A DNA stretch of 64,000 bases, taken from positions 8,246,001 to 8,310,000 of the forward strand of contig NC_092365.1 in NCBI RefSeq assembly GCF_030848805.1, given 5' to 3'. This DNA is from Temnothorax longispinosus. Its lineage: Eukaryota; Arthropoda; Insecta; Hymenoptera; Formicidae. Each line of letters starts with the position of its first letter. The stretch's first letter is position 1. A program made the translations under genes and the position numbers. Shown in pieces: positions 10,801 to 19,401 of this stretch. Below the pieces are notes generated by a model. The model saw nothing but the letters and a program-made list of their open reading frames with translations. It was not told the origin of the DNA and did not search any database.

Positions 10801-11631
10801 TTCAGGACACAGGCAAAAAATGAGTTCGAAAAAACATTATATAAATTAATGAATAACGCTGTTTTTGGAAAAACAATGGAGAATGTACGAAACCACGTCG
10901 ATGTAAAACTAGTGATGACGTGGAAGGGTAGATACGGCGCGGAGGCAATGATCGCGCGACTGAATTTCCACAGCAGTAGCGTGTTTTCAGAAAATCTGGT
11001 GGCCATCGAACTTCGCAAACTCGAGGTGAAATTCGACAAACCGATCTACGTCGGCATGTGCATTCTCGACTTGTCGAAGGTGTGCCTGTACGAATTTCAC
11101 CACGAATACATGTCTCCCCTGTACCGCGACTCGTGTAGAATCATGTATACCGACACGGACAGTTTGATTTATCATATCAAGTGCGACGACGCGTACGAGA
11201 ACATGAAACATGATATAGCCCGGTTCGACACAAGTGACTATGCGGTAGATAACGCTTATGATATGCCTCTCGTCAATAAAAAAGTGCCGGGCCTGATGAA
11301 GGATGAAAACAATGGGACCATTATGACCGAATTCGTTGGACTTAGGACGAAAATGTACGCCTTGCGAGTCGATGGCAAAAAAGTTTGTAAAAAAGCGAAA
11401 GGTGTCAAAAGTAACGTCATCGCGCGCACCATCACGTTCGACGACTACACGCGATGTTTGAACGATGAGATCGAAACAACTCGACCGCAGTCGTGCATAC
11501 GATCAAAAATGCACGAAGTGTACACTATTAGCGAGACGAAAATCGCTCTGAGTCCGTACGACGATAAGCGATATATCGTGCCGGATTCGACCGATACGTT
11601 GCCGTGGGGACATTACCGAATACCTTTGTAA
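7832..11631 (+). CDS. Protein-primed family B DNA polymerase (two exons)
   Basis: Exon 1 is 7832-8973 and exon 2 is 9060-11631; the 86-nt intron has GTAAGT and TTTTTGCAG. The splice falls inside a Cys/His finger (CDRCLHYF...H...C), and lengths add to 1237 codons plus stop. Motifs in order: ExoI VYADLECVL; a His-Me/endonuclease VII-like zinc motif CHICEQQF...RDHCHLTGRYRGPAH; ExoII NLSGYDAHF; ExoIII YLKTDVLLLADVF; Pol A FDVNNLYGWAM; Pol B LMNNAVFGKTMEN; Pol C YTDTDSL. Exo and Pol active-site residues look present. It would copy the element from a protein-primed end. The N-terminal 380 residues have no domain I can name. AATAAA follows at 11747. Confidence 0.93.
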
Positions 11632-11874
11632 CGTACGCATGTATGTATGCATGTATGTAATAGTATAACGTATGCAGTAGTATATGTATGTAATAGTATA
11701 ACGTAACGTATTGTGAGTATTATATTACAGTATTGGAATGAATATTAATAAAGATATGACACATGTGTATTTCATATTTTTTACGTACTTTATATGTATT
11801 TCATATTTTCAAACATTTTACATGTATTACATATTGCATTTTTATGTTAAGAATAAAAATACAGTTTGCACGAA
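11632..11874. other. Convergent intergenic region, polB and integrase 3' ends
   Basis: Contains gtatgtatgcatgtatg microsatellite runs, AATAAA for polB at 11747-11752, and AT-rich sequence before the integrase stop. The same segment recurs in P2 at 63304-63500 and 63925-64000. No gene. Confidence 0.7.
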
Positions 11875-12831
11875 TTAAATCACATTGTCCTTGTGTATCC
11901 ATGAGTTGTGTGATCCATCGAATCCCAGCCATTTCACGTAAACCTCGTCGCCCCTCCTGCGCAGTACTTTCTCCACGAGATACACGTCAGGATAAGTCGC
12001 GCGATGCAACTCGTACTCGTAGAACGCTCCAGCGACGGATTTTCCACGATAGTCCTCGAGTAGGTAGGTTACGGGATTGGTATGCTGCACTTTAACGATC
12101 TTAAACACCTCGGTGGTCCAATTCGGCGTGTAACCCTTCTCGAAAATTGTCTTGTATTTGCTGACGCGTACCGAGTCGCCCGGTTTAAACTTTGCCGGGC
12201 CCGCGATCTTTATCGCGCTGTACACCGTAGCCAAGAGTCTTTCGGCGATCGCGGGGGTAACGTCGACGGGTCGCATGCCGATCGTTCGATGCTTGCGCGC
12301 GTTGTAATCCGACACGAGTCGCGATAACGCGTCGACCCACTTGTAAGTTCCATTGAGCGTAAACATTTTCCACATATTGTTTTTTAACGTGCGATTGAAT
12401 CGCTCGACGACCGACGCCTTCATCACCGAATACGTGGAATAATGATTTATACCGTGTTTTCTCACGAGACGTTGCACGTCGGTGTTGTAAAATTCCTTCC
12501 CCATGTCGGTTTGTAGATTACTAGAGCACCTCCCGCTATCTCGAATTATCTCAGCGATAGCGTCAGCTGTCTCGCTGCCACCTTTACCCTTGAGCGGCAC
12601 GGCCCAGGCGTACTTGCTCAACACATCGATGACGGTGAGTATGTAGTGGTAGCCTCCGTTGAAACGCGAGTACGGACGCATCTCGACGATATCAGCCTGC
12701 CACAGGTCGTCGTACCCTCGCACTATGACGTGTCTGCGGGGAAAATTTCTTCTCGCCGGTGCATGCAATTCGTCCACCAACCGTCGCTTTTCGATATTTT
12801 TATCCACATCGGTCGATTTTAACGGTCTCAT
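11875..12831 (-). CDS. Retroviral-type DDE integrase with C-terminal chromodomain
   Basis: 318 residues, the usual size of Polinton integrases. The catalytic core shows the first Asp in DLWQADIVEM, the second in LQTDMGKEF and the Glu in SVVERFNRTL. A basic C-terminal domain (KFKPGDSVRVSKYK...GYTPNWTTEVFKI) precedes a chromodomain-like end, VEKVLRRRGDEVYVKWLGF with W later. It would join element ends to chromosomal DNA and make the 6-bp TSD. Encoded opposite to polB, with convergent 3' ends. Uninterrupted here. Confidence 0.95.
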   Translation of the reverse strand: MRPLKSTDVDKNIEKRRLVDELHAPARRNFPRRHVIVRGYDDLWQADIVEMRPYSRFNGGYHYILTVIDVLSKYAWAVPLKGKGGSETADAIAEIIRDSGRCSSNLQTDMGKEFYNTDVQRLVRKHGINHYSTYSVMKASVVERFNRTLKNNMWKMFTLNGTYKWVDALSRLVSDYNARKHRTIGMRPVDVTPAIAERLLATVYSAIKIAGPAKFKPGDSVRVSKYKTIFEKGYTPNWTTEVFKIVKVQHTNPVTYLLEDYRGKSVAGAFYEYELHRATYPDVYLVEKVLRRRGDEVYVKWLGFDGSHNSWIHKDNVI

Positions 12832-12975
12832 GTTTCGTTGTCGCCGTTTCTGCTTCTAATGCATCGTTCGTAGCAGTTTCTGAACAGTTCATAACCGCTT
12901 CTGAACAGTTCGTAACCGCTTCTGAACCATTCGTGAATCGTTCGTTGTCGTTCGTCGTCGTCAGTTAACTGCTTC
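12832..12975. repeat. Short tandem repeat between integrase and small ORF
   Basis: At 12870-12935 a 21-bp unit, ttcgtaaccgcttctgaacag, repeats about three times, followed by a gtcgtc run. It is related in sequence to the coding repeats of the adjacent minus-strand gene and may be its decayed 3' extension. No RNA gene seen. Confidence 0.6.
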
Positions 12976-13257
12976 CTACCACTCATCGTCGTCGTCGTCG
13001 TCGTCGACGTTCTCTAGCCGTTTGTAGCCTTTCCTGTCTCCGCGTAGTTCGCAGCTGTTTCTAAACCGCTCGTAATCGTTTTTAAGCTGTTTTTGAACCG
13101 TTCGACAACCGTCCGACAACCGTTCTCGAACCGTTGAACAGCCGTCCGACAACCGTTCTCGAATCGTTCGTTGCTGTTCCTCGCCGTCGTTAATGAACCG
13201 TTGCTTCTCTTCACTCGTCGCCTTTCGATAGTCGTTTCTGTTGAACCGTTTGTCCAT
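12976..13257 (-). CDS. Small charged Polinton protein with RERLSDGC repeats
   Basis: About 93 residues from the Met at 13257; an upstream Met at 13296 is possible. The middle has near-exact copies of RERLSDGC followed by QLKNDYERFRNSC, likely a coiled coil, and the end is an acidic run of Asp plus EW. The start overlaps the 3' end of the next minus-strand gene by 47 bases. No known domain. The repeats extend as non-coding relatives downstream, so the gene may be evolving by unit duplication. That it is expressed is inferred only from the tight gene packing. Confidence 0.45.
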   Translation of the reverse strand: MDKRFNRNDYRKATSEEKQRFINDGEEQQRTIRERLSDGCSTVRERLSDGCRTVQKQLKNDYERFRNSCELRGDRKGYKRLENVDDDDDDDEW

Positions 13258-13615
13258 TGTTGTTCGTTGTCGCGTCTGATTCAACGATATTCGCACGTCG
13301 AAGCTTGTTTATCGCAGTCCGTAACGCTTGCACATCTTGCTCGAACGCAGTCAGCTTCTCGTCTGATTCTTTCCGTTGATCTGTCAGACTTTTAAAGCAT
13401 TGATCAACGTACAGTTTGTTAACCGCGTCACCGTCAGTCTCAAGTTGCGCTACGCGACGAATCTTGCGCGACCTTGCGTCAAAGTCCGTGGCGGTGCGAC
13501 ACAGAGCGTTATTGCGCACGAAATTTCTCATTAATCCGCTCCACCGATAATGATAGGAAATGGTATTCGTCGCGTCTCCGCTGTGCTCGAACAATCCAAA
13601 TTTGTTGATCGGCAT
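13211..13615 (-). CDS. Putative short coiled-coil / fibre-like Polinton protein
   Basis: 134 residues. Starts MPINKFGLFEHSG, has a block with YRWSGLMRNFVRNNALC, then DGDAVNKLYVDQCF, resembling the DAVNKKYVD signature common before coiled coils in phage tail fibres, followed by a heptad-like region (QRKESDEKLTAFEQDVQALRTAINKLRR). A trimeric fibre or spike role is a guess from that layout. Encoded between an unknown 377-residue protein and the RERLSDGC protein on the minus strand. Confidence 0.5.
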   Translation of the reverse strand: MPINKFGLFEHSGDATNTISYHYRWSGLMRNFVRNNALCRTATDFDARSRKIRRVAQLETDGDAVNKLYVDQCFKSLTDQRKESDEKLTAFEQDVQALRTAINKLRRANIVESDATTNNNGQTVQQKRLSKGDE

Positions 13616-13650
13616 TTCGACGCTGATTGAACGGATCGCTGTCGCACCGT

Positions 13651-14784
13651 TTAATTTATAATAAGCCCGGTTTCGCGAAGTTCCTCGATGATCGACATGA
13701 TCTCGTTGTCGTGGGCATTGTTGCCAGCTTGACGCGAAGCGTCGAGCAATCGCAAACGATCCACCAGCTCGTTGGGGTCATCCCAGTGCACGTAGTCGAT
13801 CTTATTGTCGGTTAGCGTCATCGCGCGAGGCGCGAATAATCCTTTTCCGGATTTTTTCTTTTTGGATCCGGTCGACATCAACGGTGCGATTACCTGTGTA
13901 TACTTGTATCCCACGTTGCCCTTTAGTCGCTTGTTAGGATCGTGTTGGAATTTATGAGCACTCGTTGCCAACAGTATGCTCTTGTATTTTTGCATATCGT
14001 CTTCCGTGTAGATATCGTCGTCGGGCATTCTCTTGAAGATCAACTCGTAAATACCGGGTGTGCCGGCGTATCGTACGCCGTCGATATAAATGTTATCCGC
14101 TTTGTCCACGTCAAAACGTTTATTACCGAGCATCAATTCATTATTGCCGAGATAAACGCCGTACGCTATGTCCATCGTTGGATAGGCGCTCAAAGCCTCT
14201 GCGATGTATATTCGGCTCAGTGGACCCAAGTGATCTTCCAACGATTCTATAAACCATTGTCGACCCTCCGATGTTTTCAACCGTTTATGAACGGTTTTCC
14301 TGATCGAGTCGTCCGTGGTTTCGAAAACATTCGCGGTTTCAAGAAATTCGGGACTTGTACGTTGCACGGTTTGCGTCAGTGTAGAGGTTATCGGTGTAGA
14401 GGTTATCGGTAGTACTGTCGATTGATTAGATTTACGCGGTGTCAATGAAAGATCCGACCAGGAGTCTAATCGTTTCTTCTTTCTCTTCGGTGTAGCATTC
14501 TCCTCATCCTGCCCGCGCTGTTGAACGGATAGCGGTTCGATTTTCGCATCAGCGTCGCTCTCCGTCGGCTCCTCTTTTTTCACCGCGATCAAGTTCGAGT
14601 TGTCAACGATCTTTTTCAACGGCCCGATGAGAGGTTTAAAGTGCGTGTCCAACTCAATGTCCTTCTCGATCTTACCGGTCTTCAAAGCGCGAAGTTTTTT
14701 GCGAATCGAATCACTCGTCTTCGCAATCTCTTTTACGACCTTCTCGCGTTCGCGAATATTCTCGCTCCCGTCGATCGCGGCCAT
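13651..14784 (-). CDS. Conserved Polinton protein of unknown function (377 aa)
   Basis: The N-terminal 60 residues are helical and basic (KVVKEIAKTSDSIRKKLRAL). Residues 60-150 are Ser/Thr/Pro/Lys rich with a likely nuclear signal PKRKKKR. The C-terminal 220 residues are folded-looking, with GVYLGNNELMLGNKRF, GTPGIYELIFKRMPDD, YKSILLATSAHKFQ and HWDDPNELVDRLRLLDAS. I recall this C-terminal block as common among uncharacterised insect proteins tied to such elements, but I cannot name a function. It lies between the ATPase and the fibre-like gene, so a structural or DNA-packaging role is possible. Confidence 0.8.
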   Translation of the reverse strand: MAAIDGSENIREREKVVKEIAKTSDSIRKKLRALKTGKIEKDIELDTHFKPLIGPLKKIVDNSNLIAVKKEEPTESDADAKIEPLSVQQRGQDEENATPKRKKKRLDSWSDLSLTPRKSNQSTVLPITSTPITSTLTQTVQRTSPEFLETANVFETTDDSIRKTVHKRLKTSEGRQWFIESLEDHLGPLSRIYIAEALSAYPTMDIAYGVYLGNNELMLGNKRFDVDKADNIYIDGVRYAGTPGIYELIFKRMPDDDIYTEDDMQKYKSILLATSAHKFQHDPNKRLKGNVGYKYTQVIAPLMSTGSKKKKSGKGLFAPRAMTLTDNKIDYVHWDDPNELVDRLRLLDASRQAGNNAHDNEIMSIIEELRETGLIIN

Positions 14785-14866
14785 CGCGGAAAAAGCAGAG
14801 TGTCGATTTCTCTCTGTAACGCTAACGTTTCACCTCCGACGAGGTATCGGCAACGACTGATCGCTT

Positions 14867-15573
14867 TTACGGTATCGCGAACACGTTAAATCTTTTTCTG
14901 TATCGACCGTTCGAAAGCGCGCTGTCCTTGTCTATCACTACGAATCCATACTTTTGTTGCCAACAATCGTGGCACAACGCGCAAAATTCATCGTACGACA
15001 TGTCGGTATTCACGTGATCGTTGTACACGTGTTTCAAATTGGTACCATCCTGTTTGAACAGGATCAGCAGATTCGCGTTGTCGCGTATCAGATAGGTATT
15101 CTCGCGTACGTCTGACAGAGATAGAAGGAGTCGACGCTCGAGTGCCTGCCCATTGAGAAATACTCTCTCACAGAGTCTTGCTTATCGCACGCTACGTCAT
15201 CGAAGACGAAGATCGAGTTTGGACGCGCGTCGCTCGGTGGAATGACGTCACTGTTATTGGAGAACGTAAAGTAGCCGATTTCGTCGATCGATGGCAACAA
15301 ATTCTCCAAATATCGATATTTCGGCTGTTGCAACGATTTCGAGTATACGTACACGTTTTCGAAACGTACGCCGTGCGGACTTTCCAGCAAGCTTATCAAG
15401 ACGTTGGTTTTACCGCAATTCGAGGGGCCGCAAATGATCGCGCGTATAGTAGTCGGTAACATCGTACCGTGCTTGCGTTTCTCCACGTTGCCTCCCATCG
15501 ACCGTGATCTGTCGTCGCAATTCGTCACGCGAATTGCCAACGGTTGTCGCACGAATCTCATTTTTTTCCACAC
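14867..15573 (-). pseudogene. FtsK/HerA-type packaging ATPase, frameshifted
   Basis: The N-terminal part (15573-15088) has Walker A GPSNCGKTN and Walker B SIFVFDDV, with the downstream sensor-like QTYARIP typical of A32/FtsK-like Polinton ATPases. The frame then breaks at about 15090-15095, and the C-terminal part continues in another frame to a stop at 14867-14869 (LIRDNANLLILFKQ, then FCALCHDCWQQKYGF). The family drives DNA into the capsid. With the break, only the first two thirds would be made. Start: Met at 15573 or the internal Met at 15561. Confidence 0.88.
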
Positions 15574-15643
15574 TGCCGACTTTCTGGCTGACTCGAACGC
15601 CTATTTATAGGCGAGCGGAACCGCGAATCGCTCAGTAGCAAAA
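15574..15643. promoter_or_regulatory. Divergent intergenic spacer, likely bidirectional promoter
   Basis: 70 bp separate the starts of the minus-strand ATPase group and the plus-strand morphogenesis group. It contains ctatttatagg (near 15601), TATA-like on both strands. This is the only place where the late plus-strand block can start, so a promoter here is an inference from layout. Confidence 0.4.
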
Positions 15644-15910
15644 ATGTTCGTCCTACTGTCGAGACCTTCCGATATTCGCGACTTGAGCGCCGAACAGCTG
15701 CAATTTGTGCCGAAAGCCGTTCTGTTGCAAACGTGCGGCGATCACGTCCACTACGTGTGGGACAAGCTTCCGGAACATATAAAGGCGGATTTGGAGGTTC
15801 AAGCATATCGTCGCTGTTACGAACATTACAATCAACCGTGGCAGCGAACGCACATCGATGGTCCCGCGCCATTGATAAAGGATTGCGGCGAATGTCAACG
15901 AAAAAAATAA
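15644..15910 (+). CDS. Small Polinton protein, unknown function
   Basis: 88 residues, MFVLLSRPSDIRDLSAEQLQ..., with a helical middle (LPEHIKADLEVQAYRRCYEHY) and a C-terminal CGECQRKK that may bind zinc with upstream Cys/His. First gene of the plus-strand morphogenesis block; it overlaps the next start by 20 bases, suggesting a coupled transcript. Not recognised. Confidence 0.6.
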   Translation: MFVLLSRPSDIRDLSAEQLQFVPKAVLLQTCGDHVHYVWDKLPEHIKADLEVQAYRRCYEHYNQPWQRTHIDGPAPLIKDCGECQRKK

Positions 15911-16593
15911 AAACAGGTAGAGGCCTGTTTAATCGCGCGATAGGTGCACTTCCGTTCGAACTGCACATTCCCGGCTATCAGTATTGCGGTCCGGGAACTC
16001 GTTTGCGAGAACGATTGGCTAGAGGTGATCAAGGTATTAATCCATTGGACGCGGCGTGTCGCGAGCACGACATAGCCTATTCGCGTAACCGCGATCTCAC
16101 CGAGAGACACGCGGCGGACGAGATACTCGCTGCGGAAGCGCGAAAACGAATTACCGCGAGAGATTCGACTCTCGGAGAGAGAGCTGCCGCTACAGCCGTC
16201 TGGGCGGCCATGAAGGCTAAGACGAAGCTCGGAATGGGTTTGAAAATAAAGGCGAAGACCCAGACGAAGATGAAGATGAAGAAAAGAGCGGATTCGAAAA
16301 AACGGATACTTCCGGCAGCGAAACGAGGCGGCGTATTGCCAATTCTACCGTTGTTGGGAGTTCTCGGTTCTCTGGCCGGCGGAGCGGCCGGAATTACAAC
16401 GGCGATGAACGCTAGCAAAGCCGCGCGACGTCAGCTGGAAGAGACGCAACGTCACAATCGCGCCATGGAAGGTCGCGGACTTTATCTCGCTCCGTACAAA
16501 TATGGACAAGGATTGTATCTCGGCCCGCACAAACACGGGCGAGGAGTAGCGTTGAAGATTAAAAATAAAAAAAAACATCAAAGAAGACGTTAA
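15891..16593 (+). CDS. PLA2-domain minor virion protein
   Basis: 234 residues from the Met at 15891 (MSTKKIKTGRG); a longer frame from 15733 overlaps the previous gene and is less likely. Residues 20-90 carry the parvovirus-VP1-like phospholipase A2 signature: calcium-loop YCGPGT, then LDAACREHDIAYS with the His-Asp pair, then a helix with ERHAADEIL. Next come a Lys/Met-rich basic stretch, a small hydrophobic Gly/Ala segment (LPLLGVLGSLAGGAAG, possible membrane-active helix), and a tail with repeats LYLAPYKYGQG / LYLGPHKHGRG. The domain would breach membranes on entry in related viruses; the role here is inferred. Next to the protease. Confidence 0.85.
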
Positions 16594-16595
16594 AT

Positions 16596-16973
16596 ATGCC
16601 CACGGGTGTTACGACTAACGTACAATTGAGTCGACTGGCAAGGCGAATGCGCGTACCGTTTTTCAGAGGTGTTTTCATGCGTGATTCGTTATTGATCGTC
16701 GATGGTGTACGTCGAAACGAGAGCGGTATCGTGAATTTGGACGATGCAGCCGGCCCCGGTACTCATTGGGTAGCGTACGCCAAGAGGGGAGATCGAGTCG
16801 TATATTTCGACAGTTTCGGCAATCTTCGACCACCGAAAGAACTGGTGCGATATTTCGGACCGAGCGTGACGAAAATTGAGTACAATCACACGTCTTATCA
16901 GCGCTACGATCAGAGCATCTGTGGTCAGTTGTGCTTGCAATTTCTCCGGACGATCGATGACGATCGGCGCTAA
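16596..16973 (+). CDS. Adenain-like cysteine protease
   Basis: 125 residues, starting 2 bases after the PLA2 gene stop. Catalytic triad visible in order: His in GPGTHWVAY, Asp in VYFDSFGNL, Cys in QSICGQLCLQFL with the preceding Gln for the oxyanion hole. In adenoviruses and Polintons this enzyme matures capsid proteins. At 125 residues it is short but contains the whole core. Tightly spaced with both neighbours. Confidence 0.88.
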   Translation: MPTGVTTNVQLSRLARRMRVPFFRGVFMRDSLLIVDGVRRNESGIVNLDDAAGPGTHWVAYAKRGDRVVYFDSFGNLRPPKELVRYFGPSVTKIEYNHTSYQRYDQSICGQLCLQFLRTIDDDRR

Positions 16974-17033
16974 TTTAAAACCTGACGACGCGCCGTGCGG
17001 AGACTCAGTGTTCGTCGACCAGCTTCCGCCGAT

Positions 17034-17831
17034 ATGTTTATAACGTTTACGCTGACCGGGAAAAGTAGCATCCTCGCGGAGCACTATTTTCCCGCCGTGG
17101 ATCTGAGCGACGGTGACTACGAGCTCGGTCTAACGTGTTTCGAGACTTATCACACGATTCCGAACGTGAATTCTTCGAATAATAAATTTTATTTCGACGA
17201 GGATGACACAGAAATTACGATTCCCGAGGGATCGTACGAGATACGAGCCATACACGAGTTTTTGAAACGTGAAATTTCACGTAAACGTCCGCGACGCGTG
17301 GTTCGTTCCAACGACGATCGTCGTACGTCGATCGCGGATATCGCGCGAGAGGAGACCGTTCGCGCGAACGGCTACGAAGACGAGGTCGCGGAATACCCGA
17401 TAGTGCTTCGTGCAAATTACAATACGATGAAGAGTGAGATCAAGTGCGCTTTCAGAGTGAATTTTAACAAACCGAACAACGTTGGATCGCTGTTGGGATT
17501 CTCGTCGACGCGTATATTGCAGCCGGGACAGTGGCACGAATCGGACGCACCGATTAATATTATCAATGTAAACATTATCCGCGTGGAGTGTAACGTGACC
17601 GCGGGTGCGTACAGCAACGACAAACGTGTTCATACGATACACGAATTTTCACCGAGCGTACCACCGGGATATAAGATATCGGAAACGCTGGCGCAGATCA
17701 TTTATCTGCCGATCATCGTGCGGAGCGTTACAAATCTAACGATACGCGTCGCTGATCAAGACGGACGATTGCTCGATTTTCGCGGAGAAGAGATCACCGT
17801 CAGATTGCACGTACGGCGGCGAGAGCGATAA
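17034..17831 (+). CDS. Minor capsid (penton-like) protein
   Basis: 265 residues from MFITFTLTGKSS; an upstream Met at 16995 would add a poor leader. N-terminal beta-rich segments (FPAVDLSDGDYELGLTCFET, YHTIPNVNSSNNKFYF, ITIPEGSYEIRAIHEFL) match the layout of Polinton minor capsid/penton single jelly-roll proteins. It has a basic loop around residues 85-105 (KRPRRVVRSNDDRR). It lies between the protease and the major capsid gene, where that protein is usually found. Assignment is by pattern and position. Confidence 0.7.
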   Translation: MFITFTLTGKSSILAEHYFPAVDLSDGDYELGLTCFETYHTIPNVNSSNNKFYFDEDDTEITIPEGSYEIRAIHEFLKREISRKRPRRVVRSNDDRRTSIADIAREETVRANGYEDEVAEYPIVLRANYNTMKSEIKCAFRVNFNKPNNVGSLLGFSSTRILQPGQWHESDAPINIINVNIIRVECNVTAGAYSNDKRVHTIHEFSPSVPPGYKISETLAQIIYLPIIVRSVTNLTIRVADQDGRLLDFRGEEITVRLHVRRRER

Positions 17832-17876
17832 CGCGCCAGTGTATGCGTGAGCGTGAGTGTACGCGCGACACATGAG

Positions 17877-18056
17877 ATGCTAGTGTTGAACGACTCGGAG
17901 CACGCGACAGATAACAGTAATATCTTTACGGCTGCACCGATCGACGATATCGTCAAGTCGACATTCGGTGGCGTTAAACAAGCGACGAGAAAGAAGCTCA
18001 ACGCGTCGAACGTTAAGTTTTTACAATCTCTGGGATTCGCGGTGCGAAACATCTGA
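17877..18056 (+). CDS. Very small Polinton ORF before the capsid gene
   Basis: 59 residues from the Met at 17877 (an alternative start at 17847). The C-terminal part, TRKKLNASNVKFLQSLGF, looks like the conserved end of a small protein. It ends 3 bases before the major capsid start and fits the tight spacing of the block. No function known to me. Confidence 0.45.
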   Translation: MLVLNDSEHATDNSNIFTAAPIDDIVKSTFGGVKQATRKKLNASNVKFLQSLGFAVRNI

Positions 18057-18059
18057 ACG

Positions 18060-19214
18060 ATGACTGAAATTCTCAACATCGGAAGCGAGCCGGTCTTTGA
18101 CGATCGCATCGTCAAGATCGAGACTCACACATACAACCCGTACGCCAACACAACGTTTGATTATAGCGACGAGATACGAATACCCATACAACAGCAGGAT
18201 CTGTATACGTTGCCGTGCGAAAGTTTTCTTTACATCGAAGGAACATTGACGGTGACCAGAGCAGCCGACCAAGTCGATAATGTGGTATTGGGTACTAATT
18301 GCGTCGCGTTTATGTTCGATGAGATTCGATACGAGCTCGACGGTATGGAGATTGATCGTTGCAGAAACGTAGGAATAACCAGCACGCTCAAGAACTACGT
18401 TACGGTATCGTCCGACAGAAGCGTGATCCTGCGAAACGCGGGCTGGGAACCACATAATAATCCGAACGGATATTTCAATTTCTGCGTACCGCTCAACTTG
18501 TTACTGCGATTTTGCGAGGATTACAAACGCGTGGTGATCAACGCTCGTCACGAATTGATCTTGATACGAGCGCGCAACGACAACAATTCCCTGGTGGGAA
18601 GTCTCGCGTTGGAGCCTACTATCAAAATACTCAAGATACAATGGCGAATGCCTCACGTGGTATTGAACGAGATCAACAAGCTGTCGATGCTGCGCGCATT
18701 GGAAGACGGACGATATCTAAGTATGGGTTTCCGTTCGTGGGATCTGTACGAGTATCCCCTGTTGCAGAACACGACCAAGCACTCGTGGGCCATTAAGACC
18801 GCGACTCAGCTCGAGAAACCGCGATACGTCGTCTTCGCTCTGCAAACGGGTCGGAAGAATGTCATGTCCGCCGACACAAGCCGATTCGACGACTGCAACT
18901 TGACCAACGTAAAACTCTATCTAAACTCGGAAGTTTATCCGTACGACGATCTGAATTTGGACTTTGGCAAACACAGATGGGCGATTCTGTACGATATGTA
19001 TGCGCGTTTCTGCAAGGGCTACTACGGATACGAATATCTCGAGCCGAGTCTCACCGTTTCGACTTTTCTACGTAACGGCCCGTTCGTGATCATCGATTGC
19101 TCCCGCCAAAACGAATCCGTCAAAAACGCCACCGTGGATGTCAGAATAGAATTCGACTGCATGGAGAACGTACCGCCGAATACGCGTACTGTCTCATCAT
19201 ACACGACCGCGTGA
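18060..19214 (+). CDS. Major capsid protein candidate (double jelly-roll)
   Basis: 384 residues, beta-rich throughout. N-terminal KIETHTYNPYANTTF then DEIRIPIQQQDLYTLP resembles the first strands of insect Polinton major capsid proteins. Further blocks: GTNCVAFMFDEIRYELDGMEI, PNGYFNFCVPLNLLLRFCEDY, VVINARHELILIRARND and LDLYEYPLL-type strands. In the family it builds the icosahedral shell. It is somewhat short for a double jelly-roll protein, so both barrels would need compact loops. Uninterrupted. Confidence 0.75.
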   Translation: MTEILNIGSEPVFDDRIVKIETHTYNPYANTTFDYSDEIRIPIQQQDLYTLPCESFLYIEGTLTVTRAADQVDNVVLGTNCVAFMFDEIRYELDGMEIDRCRNVGITSTLKNYVTVSSDRSVILRNAGWEPHNNPNGYFNFCVPLNLLLRFCEDYKRVVINARHELILIRARNDNNSLVGSLALEPTIKILKIQWRMPHVVLNEINKLSMLRALEDGRYLSMGFRSWDLYEYPLLQNTTKHSWAIKTATQLEKPRYVVFALQTGRKNVMSADTSRFDDCNLTNVKLYLNSEVYPYDDLNLDFGKHRWAILYDMYARFCKGYYGYEYLEPSLTVSTFLRNGPFVIIDCSRQNESVKNATVDVRIEFDCMENVPPNTRTVSSYTTA

Positions 19215-19401
19215 TTGAGTACAACCCGTTGACGAACGTGGTGCGCAAAATAGTCTGAGAGTTCGCGGCAACGTCGACGTGAATATTATTTTCTCTCTCT
19301 CTCTCTTTCCATCAGTCTCCGATACAATTATTTAGAGGGGCAAGGGAGGGAGGGAGGGGGAAGTATAAATCAGAGTGTCGCAAGACGGTTCGCAGAGTTG
19401 C

